DNA from: Candidatus Poseidoniaceae archaeon
Lineage (GTDB): Archaea; Thermoplasmatota; Poseidoniia; Poseidoniales; Poseidoniaceae
NCBI GenBank assembly: GCA_022425185.1
Contig: JAKMFY010000050.1
Span: 1 to 15,770 of the forward strand
DNA length: 15,770 nucleotides
Reading direction: 5' to 3'
How positions within the stretch are numbered: the first letter of the stretch is position 1; each line of letters begins with the position of its first letter. Shown one piece after another: positions 1 through 5,864 of this stretch. The notes beneath the pieces are model-generated. The model made no database searches, was not told the origin of the DNA, and worked only from the letters and a program-made list of their open reading frames with translations. The position numbers and the translations under genes were made by a program.

Positions 1-1
1 G

Positions 2-418
2 ATTTTAGTCACTTGGCTTGTTCGGCAATATGGATGGAGAAAGCGAGGCATGGCCTTACGAGGAGATGAACGAAAAGCCTCTCTCCAACGTCATCAGAAA
101 CATGGCGAATATATCCTTTGGGCTGGAATTGCCCTTGCTGCAATTGCATTTCTTGCTCGAGCAGCCTCCGGGTACATCCAAGAAGGAGATATCACCTCGG
201 ATTTACTTCCGCAAAGTGTCCATGGATATACTGGACCGATTGGTTTGATTCTTCTCTGGCTTGTCGTACGATATGGTAGAGATACTGCTTCAAGCAAAGA
301 GCAGGGCGAAAAATTTTCCACTCAGAGAATGAAACATGGAAGAGCTGCAGATTTGGTCATGATCTTGATCATGTTCCATTCATTCCTCGGATTCATCTAC
401 ACTTTCCAAGTCGTTTGA
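2..418 (+). CDS. Membrane protein with internal repeat, 5' end cut off (DUF4079/cytochrome b561-like?)
   Basis: The frame is open from the left edge to TGA at 416-418, giving 138 visible codons. An ATG at 50 could be a start, but the 16 codons before it look like real protein: WLVRQYG followed by a basic stretch and QRHQKHG matches the later WLVVRYG followed by a basic stretch and QRMKHG. This suggests a duplicated two-helix unit, so the gene probably begins outside the window. Numbering from ATG 50, hydrophobic helices lie at about 21-41, 60-75 and 99-120. Histidines at 15, 18, 58, 96 and 110 sit near helix ends, which recalls heme-binding four-helix families such as DUF4079 and cytochrome b561. 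That family link is a resemblance from memory, not a firm match. The gene ends two bases before the stop of the convergent DHH gene. Function is unknown. Confidence 0.68.
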   Translation: MLVTWLVRQYGWRKRGMALRGDERKASLQRHQKHGEYILWAGIALAAIAFLARAASGYIQEGDITSDLLPQSVHGYTGPIGLILLWLVVRYGRDTASSKEQGEKFSTQRMKHGRAADLVMILIMFHSFLGFIYTFQVV

Positions 419-420
419 AT

Positions 421-1401
421 TCACTTAATTCGAAGTGTATTCTCACGATCGTTCCACATTTTGATCCAATCATTGAGATTTGAGTCAAGCCCTGGTGGTT
501 GAATTCGACACCCGCAAGCGTTCGCATGCCCCCCACCATGTGGGTCAAATGCTGTTGCGAGTTTGGATAAATCGTATCTATCTTGACCACCTTTGATGAA
601 CGAATTTGCATAGAAACTCGCTGACAAAGGAGGACGGTCTGGCCTGGACAAGTCTCCATCGCTGTAGCCATGTACTACACAACAAGCATCTGCCTTATCG
701 CCAACATGGGCTGTGATAAGATATCCATTTGAGCGTATTCCCGAGTCATCAAGACGGCATATCGCTAACCTATCGATAATTTCTGTTTTTTCTTGAACGA
801 TGTTAACTGCATCAATACGTTGCACTCGTGCTGCCTTCATGCGTTCAGAAACGAGTTCATTGTTTGTGATGTCAACTAATTCTTTACATGTTGTAAACAG
901 TTGTAAGAGGTGCTGCATGTAGGCATCATCATTCGAAGACAACGTTCGGGAAAGCTGTAAAACCGGACCGTCTTGGAGGAAATCATCACGAGATATGCCG
1001 CCAGAATCCAAGGCATCAACCATCGGCATAATTTCTTCAAGATGCGTGAGATCAAATTGGTCTTTGAATAATTCATAGGCTAAACGAGCGGCAGAAGGCG
1101 TATGCTCCCAATGAACAACTCCACCTTGTTTCGTGAATTCTTTTTCTTCAACTTCGTTTGGCTTGTTTGTCAAATGGTGATCAAGGTACCATCCACTTGC
1201 TGGATGGAATGGTAAGTCCACTGTCACCGTCTTTGAATCAATAACATCATCCAACATCCCCGCCCGAAGAATGGCTGCATGTCCGAAAACAACTTCTGCC
1301 TCAGGATAGGCTTTGAGCAGAACTGCTGCTGCGCACATCCCATCCAAATCGGAATCCGCTACAATTCGATTGATTTCTGGGAACGTTTCGGCACCAGTCA
1401 T
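421..1401 (-). CDS. DHH/DHHA1 family phosphoesterase
   Basis: A 326-residue protein of the DHH phosphoesterase superfamily (RecJ, NrnA and archaeal relatives), which uses two metal ions to cleave phosphodiester or phosphoanhydride bonds. Visible motifs are the N-terminal Asp cluster VADSDLDG (Asp16, 18, 20), the DHH triad at 74-76 inside YLDHHL, and the C-terminal DHHA1 signature GGGHANACG at about 289-297. No transmembrane segment or nucleic-acid-binding extension is seen, so a soluble nanoRNase or cyclic-dinucleotide/pAp phosphatase is the general expectation. The exact substrate cannot be told. The start is ATG at 1401 rather than the in-frame ATG at 1497, because AAAGGA lies 6 nt upstream of 1401 and the longer form would overlap the divergent Nudix gene with a 32-residue tail unlike the family. 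Confidence 0.88.
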   Translation of the reverse strand: MTGAETFPEINRIVADSDLDGMCAAAVLLKAYPEAEVVFGHAAILRAGMLDDVIDSKTVTVDLPFHPASGWYLDHHLTNKPNEVEEKEFTKQGGVVHWEHTPSAARLAYELFKDQFDLTHLEEIMPMVDALDSGGISRDDFLQDGPVLQLSRTLSSNDDAYMQHLLQLFTTCKELVDITNNELVSERMKAARVQRIDAVNIVQEKTEIIDRLAICRLDDSGIRSNGYLITAHVGDKADACCVVHGYSDGDLSRPDRPPLSASFYANSFIKGGQDRYDLSKLATAFDPHGGGHANACGCRIQPPGLDSNLNDWIKMWNDRENTLRIK

Positions 1402-1407
1402 GCCAAT

Positions 1408-1413
1408 TCCTTT
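1408..1413 (-). promoter_or_regulatory. Ribosome binding site deciding the DHH start
   Basis: AAAGGA read on the minus strand, 6 nt before the ATG at 1401. It supports the short start over the in-frame ATG at 1497. Confidence 0.6.
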
Positions 1414-1472
1414 TGTACGCGGGTTTTGAACGTATTGGAGTCTAACGGCGAAAAGGCCAAAGCATTGGATTC

Positions 1473-1477
1473 GAGGG
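1473..1477 (+). promoter_or_regulatory. Ribosome binding site of the Nudix gene
   Basis: GAGGG 7 nt upstream of the ATG at 1485, in the short region between the divergent DHH and Nudix genes. Confidence 0.55.
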
Positions 1478-1484
1478 ACAAAAT

Positions 1485-1886
1485 ATGGAGACTTCATGCG
1501 GCGTAGTTTTGGTCAACTTTGATGCTGTTCTCCTCCTACAATATCCGCAAGGGCATTGGGATTTACCAAAAGGTCATGTTGAGATGACTGACGTTGATCA
1601 CCTCGCAACAGTTCGAAGAGAATTGGGTGAGGAAACAGGGATCACTGAAATTACATTCGTTGAAAACTTTGTAGAACGCACAGCCTATACCTACAGACAC
1701 AAAGGAAAACGAATGCACAAGGAAGTCTTCTGGTTTTTGGCCGAAACCGAGCAACTCGATGTGAAAATTTCACACGAGCATCGTGGCCATCTATGGCTCG
1801 ATTGGGAGCAAGCTCTTGCCCAACTCACTCATGATGAGACAACATCTGTTGTTCGAAAAGCTTGGGAACATATGAAGAAGCAGTAA
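1485..1886 (+). CDS. Nudix hydrolase, diadenosine tetraphosphatase (Ap4A) type
   Basis: A 133-residue single-domain Nudix hydrolase. The segment WDLPKGHVE at about 25-33, followed by RRELGEETGI, is characteristic of the NUDT2/Ap4A hydrolase branch, which splits Ap4A asymmetrically to ATP and AMP and so removes stress-linked dinucleotides. The Nudix box runs from Gly30 to Ile53. It is one residue longer than the canonical GX5EX7REUXEEXGU, with the extra residue in the loop between GHVE and the helix; the REL-EE-GI metal-binding core is intact. The helix at the C-terminus (HDETTSVVRKAWEHMKK) is also typical. GAGGG 7 nt upstream supports the start. It diverges from the DHH phosphoesterase, and its TAA ends exactly one base before the stop of the convergent adenosyltransferase gene. 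Confidence 0.92.
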   Translation: METSCGVVLVNFDAVLLLQYPQGHWDLPKGHVEMTDVDHLATVRRELGEETGITEITFVENFVERTAYTYRHKGKRMHKEVFWFLAETEQLDVKISHEHRGHLWLDWEQALAQLTHDETTSVVRKAWEHMKKQ

Positions 1887-2585
1887 TCAGATTTGATCGA
1901 AATCTGAATCGTTCTCATTCTGCCTATGAATCGAACCTGCAATTCCATCTTCTTTTCCGCGTTTTCCAAGAGGGAGCCACAACATTTCCTCTTCCCCCAA
2001 GACTGCCGTAATCCAACGGCTGAGCACAAAGAGCCAATCTGAAAGCCGATTAACATAGGTCAATACAAGAGGTCGAACTGAATCTTCGCCTTCGATATCT
2101 CTTAGGCGGACAATGTTCCGTTCTAACCGCCGAGTTACTGTTCTGGCATGATGGAGCATTGCTTGAGGAGGTCCGCCTGCAGGCAGGATGAACGAGGTGA
2201 GCGGTTCGGTCTGACTTAGCCATGCATCCATATCAGAAACTAATACATCGGATTGATCATCGTTGATGAGAACCATATAATCTGGGAGGTTTTCTGGTGG
2301 GCAAGCAAGTTCAGCCCCAAGATCGAAAAGCTCATGTTGGACTCTTGAAAGGGCAGAGTCACAAATGAAATGGACGCGCCCAGCGCCCTTTCTATCTCCC
2401 CCATCTCTATGCCCCATCGGAACACGTGCACACTCCATCCTTGCAACACCAAGGAGTGAATTCAATTCGTCACAATCCCCAACAACAGAAAATCGTGCAT
2501 CGGATTTAGAACGGCGTGACCCGTCGACTAAGGAAGATTCTCCAGTATCTCCGCCACCTGTATGAACTCGATCTATCCGAACCAT
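1887..2585 (-). CDS. PduO-type cob(I)alamin adenosyltransferase
   Basis: A 232-residue ATP:cob(I)alamin adenosyltransferase of the PduO/MMAB family, which transfers the adenosyl group of ATP to reduced cobalamin to make coenzyme B12 for enzymes such as methylmalonyl-CoA mutase. Visible landmarks in family order are the ATP-binding N-terminus HTGGGDTGESSL (8-19), VGDCDELNSLLG (35-46), FILPAGGPP (132-140), the helix HHARTVTRRLER (145-156) and YVNRLSDWLFVLSR (177-190) with its Asn-Arg-Leu-Ser-Asp core. A glycine-rich insertion at about 55-70 and a charged tail after residue 205 are extra relative to typical members. AGAGGCG 5 nt upstream supports the ATG. The gene is last in the leftward cluster, 25 bp after the DUF2203 gene. 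Its presence implies that the cell uses or salvages B12. Confidence 0.93.
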   Translation of the reverse strand: MVRIDRVHTGGGDTGESSLVDGSRRSKSDARFSVVGDCDELNSLLGVARMECARVPMGHRDGGDRKGAGRVHFICDSALSRVQHELFDLGAELACPPENLPDYMVLINDDQSDVLVSDMDAWLSQTEPLTSFILPAGGPPQAMLHHARTVTRRLERNIVRLRDIEGEDSVRPLVLTYVNRLSDWLFVLSRWITAVLGEEEMLWLPLGKRGKEDGIAGSIHRQNENDSDFDQI

Positions 2586-2590
2586 TGCTA

Positions 2591-2597
2591 CGCCTCT
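2591..2597 (-). promoter_or_regulatory. Ribosome binding site of the adenosyltransferase gene
   Basis: AGAGGCG on the minus strand, 5 nt before the ATG at 2585. It suggests translation of an internal gene of a polycistronic message. Confidence 0.5.
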
Positions 2598-2610
2598 AAA
2601 CCATGCGAAA

Positions 2611-3093
2611 CTATGCTTCTATGAGTGGTTTTCGGGAAGAATATCCTTCATCAATACCATAATACCATTCGATATCAGGCTCTCCCATTGCCCATGAATA
2701 CATCATAATCTTGTTATCAATGACGCCATACCATTCTATTCTACCAGGATCTAGTCCTGCAACACGAGCACCCAGCCGCTCAATTCTAGCAACGGTTTGT
2801 TGCCAATCTGCGACAAGACCACCCAATAATTCAGCCATCTCAACAACATATGGATGCTCTGGAGCGTATCTATCGAGAAGTATTTCAATCTCCTCAGTCA
2901 TATCATGCGCTTCGTCAACAAGTGATTGGAGGGTTGCAAGTTCCCGTTCGACTCTTGAAAGACCTTCTCGGACTTCATCGACGGTTAGGATATGCATGTT
3001 TTCAAGCCCTTCAAGTTGCAATTCTTCTTCGGGAAGATCCTCAAACGACATGGGTTGACCTGAAAAGAGAGGTTCACGGTCAAGATTGAACAT
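2611..3093 (-). CDS. DUF2203 family protein
   Basis: A 160-residue soluble acidic protein. The C-terminal block starting LGARVAGLDPGRIEWYG and ending in SWAMGEPDIEWYYGIDEGYS then SRKPL follows the DUF2203 pattern, in which a helical hairpin is followed by a sequence of the form K-D-P-GLVDFPA...CW-GE-I-WH-D-GF-R-PL. The N-terminal half (about 36-115) is helical with heptad-like Leu spacing and may form a coiled coil. The family has no established function. ATG 3093 is the first ATG after an upstream in-frame stop, but the family domain begins near Met34 (MHILTVDEV, codon at 2994), so a shorter start is possible; neither has a clear ribosome binding site. It lies 63 bp after the 85-residue membrane protein gene and 25 bp before the cobalamin gene. 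Confidence 0.82.
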   Translation of the reverse strand: MFNLDREPLFSGQPMSFEDLPEEELQLEGLENMHILTVDEVREGLSRVERELATLQSLVDEAHDMTEEIEILLDRYAPEHPYVVEMAELLGGLVADWQQTVARIERLGARVAGLDPGRIEWYGVIDNKIMMYSWAMGEPDIEWYYGIDEGYSSRKPLIEA

Positions 3094-3156
3094 GTGGTCA
3101 TGTTTTTATTGGCACCACTTAATCTCATCGGACGTTTGGGATGCAAGGGAGTTGTT

Positions 3157-3414
3157 TCAAGACGATGTTTGAGGCGTGGCCTTGACCTGAAGGTTGCGAA
3201 ATACCTTGATTGAGAGGTGAACTCCAACATAGATCCATGCAAGAACCTCCATCGTCACGAGTACGTAATACCACGGTCCGAGAGATTGAATCATCTCAAT
3301 CCCACTGTAAGGGACGCCGTTAAATCCCATGTATACGGCTTGAGAAAACAAGTTTGAGGCTATCCAAATGGAGACCATCCAGAAAAAGATTGAACTTGAA
3401 ATTACTTTACCCAT
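3157..3414 (-). CDS. Small two-helix membrane protein, unknown
   Basis: An 85-residue protein with two hydrophobic segments (about 7-27 and 47-70) and a polar 15-residue C-terminal tail. The loop between them contains Gly, Pro and aromatic residues. No family is recognised. A TATA-like box centred 26 bp upstream of the ATG supports both the start and a leaderless transcript. It sits in the leftward cluster between a larger membrane protein gene and a DUF2203 gene. That it is a real gene is supported by the promoter, the coherent membrane topology and the absence of a competing gene on the other strand. Confidence 0.65.
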   Translation of the reverse strand: MGKVISSSIFFWMVSIWIASNLFSQAVYMGFNGVPYSGIEMIQSLGPWYYVLVTMEVLAWIYVGVHLSIKVFRNLQVKATPQTSS

Positions 3415-3434
3415 GTTATAATATTGACCTCTGG

Positions 3435-3445
3435 CATATTAAAAG
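3435..3445 (-). promoter_or_regulatory. Candidate archaeal TATA box for a leaderless transcript
   Basis: CTTTTAATATG on the minus strand, centred about 26 bp before the ATG at 3414, which is the usual distance from TATA box to transcription start in archaea. Transcription would therefore begin at or next to the start codon. The 88-bp region 3415-3502 is AT-rich and otherwise holds nothing recognisable. Confidence 0.5.
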
Positions 3446-3502
3446 TATCTGTTTAATGCTTAACATTTACCAGATTACGGAAGTATAATGCGTTTTACGG
3501 CC

Positions 3503-4270
3503 CTATTCTTCTTCAATCATTGGAAGAATTGTAGCGGCATCAGAATCCAGGGCGATGAGCGCATCATGGATGGCCTCTACATATGGTCGAGCAACTGCTC
3601 GTTCCCCACCTTCGCGAAGAAGTAATTCCTCCCACTCTGATGCCGCAGATGTGTCACCAAGGAAAAGGTGAATCCGATGTAATGCAAGATAGGCCATTGG
3701 ATTAAGATGTTCTTCATCAGCATCCCATCCTCGCTCGAAACAAGAAATCGCACCTTGTGGCCCAGTTAATCGCCCTTGCATGAGAGCAATCATACCTGCT
3801 TGTGACCAAGCAAGAGGTAACTTTCCAATGAGCAAGCCTCTGAAGATTAACCAGGTTTCCCCTCCCCCAATAACGACCAATGTAAGGAAAGCAGCCCACT
3901 GCTCCAATGTGGAAAGATCGCTCCATGTTTCAACCATAAGTCCAACAACACCCACACAGAATAACAATCCGGCATATGGAGCGACGAGAACATCCCGTTG
4001 AGTTCGTGCGAGATGGTATACACCTGCAACCAACCCAAAACCTCCCAGAGCACATAGCATAACAAAATGGGCATTGGAACCCATTGGCCTTGGAGCTGCC
4101 TGGCCGATTAAAATCAATACTGCAAGCATTATCAAAAGCCAACCAAAGCGAGAACTTGGTTGTGGAAAGGGCTGGTTCTTACTGTTGTAAAGCAATGCGA
4201 ATCCAATAAAGAATTCAAAACATATGAGCGCCCATCGTAGACTGGTTTCATCAGTCAATGGGAGCGCCAT
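3503..4270 (-). CDS. Five-helix membrane protein with TPR-like C-terminal tail, unknown
   Basis: A 255-residue protein. Hydrophobic helices are visible at about 11-28, 43-58, 67-87, 94-113 and 126-146. The remaining 110 residues are soluble. The part from about 153 to 220 has the look of two helix-turn-helix repeats of TPR type: Trp155-Ser-Gln-Ala-Gly, then AISCFERGWD, then AYLALHRIHLFLGDTSAA. TPR-like repeats usually mediate protein contacts, so this could be a membrane docking protein; that is inference. No named family is recognised. GGAG lies a few bases before the ATG. It starts 36 bp after the RlmH stop, so the two are probably co-transcribed. Confidence 0.75.
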   Translation of the reverse strand: MALPLTDETSLRWALICFEFFIGFALLYNSKNQPFPQPSSRFGWLLIMLAVLILIGQAAPRPMGSNAHFVMLCALGGFGLVAGVYHLARTQRDVLVAPYAGLLFCVGVVGLMVETWSDLSTLEQWAAFLTLVVIGGGETWLIFRGLLIGKLPLAWSQAGMIALMQGRLTGPQGAISCFERGWDADEEHLNPMAYLALHRIHLFLGDTSAASEWEELLLREGGERAVARPYVEAIHDALIALDSDAATILPMIEEE

Positions 4271-4306
4271 GAATCTCCGTTGTTACAGGTATTCTTTATG
4301 ATTCGC

Positions 4307-4729
4307 TCAGTCTTTATGATACAATGATCCTTTAAGAATTTCATGAGCCCTATACACTTGTTCGAACAAAATGATTGCTGCCATTTCATGTGTAAACGTG
4401 AGAGATGACAATGAAATGCGCTGCAACGTAGGCTCTTTTCCAGCCCAACCTTCAGCAGGACCAATCGCAAAATGTGTATCTTCGCCCGCGATTTTCCATT
4501 GTTTTATTTTTGCTGCAAATTCGGTTGATTCGAAAGAATCGCCGCGCTCGTCAAGAAGAATTAATCGACCTTTTTTTGACTTCAATTTATCGAGATAAAC
4601 ATCGAGTGAATCGTTGTGAATATGCGTCTTGACGCCCGCGCTGGAGAGACGTTGTTGATACATCTCGGCAATACTTGCAATGGCCTTATCTTTGAGTTTT
4701 CCATGAAGATGGATATTGATGCGGCCCAT
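4307..4729 (-). CDS. rlmH: RlmH-type 23S rRNA pseudouridine-1915 N3-methyltransferase
   Basis: A 140-residue SPOUT-class, S-adenosylmethionine-dependent methyltransferase. RlmH methylates a pseudouridine in helix 69 of large-subunit rRNA on assembled ribosomes. Family landmarks are LLDERGDSFEST (58-69), the knot Gly loop FAIGPAEGW (87-95) and the C-terminal block SLSSLTFTHE (106-115), followed by EQVYRAHEILKGSLYHKD (123-140), which contains the nearly invariant EQ-YRA and YH near the end. The protein is slightly shorter than E. coli RlmH (155 residues). ATG 4729 is chosen because the family begins with the strand directly after it; in-frame ATGs at 4759 and 4846 would add basic residues not seen in the family and move into the divergent gene. 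RlmH is mainly bacterial but also occurs in some archaea. Confidence 0.9.
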   Translation of the reverse strand: MGRINIHLHGKLKDKAIASIAEMYQQRLSSAGVKTHIHNDSLDVYLDKLKSKKGRLILLDERGDSFESTEFAAKIKQWKIAGEDTHFAIGPAEGWAGKEPTLQRISLSSLTFTHEMAAIILFEQVYRAHEILKGSLYHKD

Positions 4730-4801
4730 ATCTCTGCGAGAAGATGGTTCTTTTTTCATATTCGTACGAAAGATGAAAACAAACGTCGATTTGGAAACGC
4801 C

Positions 4802-5140
4802 ATGGGATGGTGGCCTTTTGGTAAGAAATCGGGTTCTAGGAGACAAATCATCAATGACCCTCTAAGGAAAGATACCAGAGTATGGTTATCGGAATTACGA
4901 GATATTTGCGAAATGAATTTTGACAACCCTGAAGCGGCTCGTAGACTGATTCGACAAATGCAAGTGGATTGGCACCAAGCATTCTCAGAAGGCGTGCTCC
5001 CTCAATACAATCGTGAAGGGCTTGAGAGCCGGGCGTTCCGTCTCTTGTCATGTTCAGATGATGAATGGATTTCATGGCTTGACAACGATAATTTCTGGAA
5101 GCCGGGATGGCGCCCTGGGCAAGAAGATAACGAGGATTGA
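4802..5140 (+). CDS. Trp-rich small soluble protein, unknown
   Basis: A 112-residue protein starting MGWWPFGKKSG, a short amphipathic and basic N-terminus often seen in small peripheral membrane proteins. The middle (about 25-60) is predicted helical and charged. The C-terminal third is rich in Trp and Asp (DDEWISWLDNDNFWKPGW at 86-103). There is no transmembrane segment and no recognised family. ATG 4802 is preferred to an in-frame ATG at 4616, which would run antisense through the RlmH coding region. It diverges from RlmH across 72 bp and is followed 25 bp later by the glutathione-transferase-like gene, suggesting an operon. Confidence 0.66.
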   Translation: MGWWPFGKKSGSRRQIINDPLRKDTRVWLSELRDICEMNFDNPEAARRLIRQMQVDWHQAFSEGVLPQYNREGLESRAFRLLSCSDDEWISWLDNDNFWKPGWRPGQEDNED

Positions 5141-5165
5141 AGAAGGGGTCCTTTGTCGTACATCC

Positions 5166-5855
5166 ATGAGCAAACCTACGCTCCACCTCTTGCAAACGTG
5201 CCCATTCTCATGGAAAGTTCGAGGGATTATTGAGCATCTTGGAATGGATGTTCAAGAGATTCAGATCAATGCAATGAAGACAAAAAAAGAACTTGCGTTT
5301 ACTGACGGATGGAACAAGGTCCCAGTGTTTACTGATGCAGAAGGGACGGTTGTTGTGGATTCCACTCCTATAATGTCCTACATTGATGACAAATACAATC
5401 AAAGTAAACTTTCCAACGCAAAGGGAACTGAACGATACGACAACATGCTCGAACATGTCGATAGTGCATGGAAAAGTGCTACAATTCCAATCCTCTACGG
5501 TTCTCTTGGATCTGCCCTAAGCACCACTCGCCGTGTCTCAAAACTCGAAAAGTTCGGATTCATTTCTAGACGACTCTATGCATGGGCAGGATTTCCAATC
5601 ATGTGGGGCATCATTGCTCGAAAGCGTGTAAAGAAAGATGGGCGAACACCAAAGAAACTTTGGCACGATCTCTTAACAGAGTATACTGAGTCTTTCCAAG
5701 GAAAGGATTTCTTTGGAGGAGAACACCCAGATCTCGTAGACTTTGCTGCATTCGGATACATGCGTTCGGTTTCACCCTTCAAACAATTCAGACTTCTAGA
5801 AGAACATGAAAATGGAATGATATGGTATCGTAAGATGGAACAACACCTCAACTGA
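5166..5855 (+). CDS. Glutathione-transferase-like protein, prostaglandin E synthase 2 type
   Basis: A 229-residue protein with an N-terminal thioredoxin-fold domain and a C-terminal helical GST domain. The N-terminus LLQTCPFSWKVRGIIEHLG (9-27) aligns with the CPFC-KVR segment of glutaredoxins and of membrane-associated prostaglandin E synthase 2, but the second cysteine is serine (Cys12-Pro-Phe-Ser15). WNKVPVF (about 50-56) carries the cis-proline turn. VVVDSTPIMSYID holds the Asp-Ser pair that holds the glutathione gamma-glutamyl group in GSTs. Near the C-terminus FFGGEHPDLVDFAAFGYMRS matches the GST helix with the buried Asp. A thiol-dependent redox or isomerase role is likely; the substrate is unknown. 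ATG 5166 fits the family start, and the longer form from 5013 overlaps the preceding gene. The SUMF1-like gene begins about 10 bp after its stop. Confidence 0.85.
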   Translation: MSKPTLHLLQTCPFSWKVRGIIEHLGMDVQEIQINAMKTKKELAFTDGWNKVPVFTDAEGTVVVDSTPIMSYIDDKYNQSKLSNAKGTERYDNMLEHVDSAWKSATIPILYGSLGSALSTTRRVSKLEKFGFISRRLYAWAGFPIMWGIIARKRVKKDGRTPKKLWHDLLTEYTESFQGKDFFGGEHPDLVDFAAFGYMRSVSPFKQFRLLEEHENGMIWYRKMEQHLN

Positions 5856-5864
5856 AGTGATCGT

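Noticed and set aside
1402..1497. N-terminal extension of the DHH protein from the ATG at 1497
   Set aside because: It overlaps the Nudix start, lacks family similarity, and a good ribosome binding site precedes the ATG at 1401.
2711..3058. 115-codon frame antisense to the DUF2203 gene
   Set aside because: Ser-rich shadow composition; the DUF2203 frame has clear family motifs.
4616..4801. Longer form of the Trp-rich protein
   Set aside because: The extra 62 residues are antisense to RlmH, and ATG 4802 gives a natural MGWWPFGKK start.
4730..4846. 39-residue N-terminal extension of RlmH
   Set aside because: RlmH proteins begin directly with the first beta strand at Met 4729. The extension is low-complexity basic sequence and overlaps the divergent gene.
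5013..5165. 51-residue extension before the GST-like protein
   Set aside because: It overlaps the preceding gene in another frame, and the thioredoxin-fold domain starts immediately after ATG 5166.
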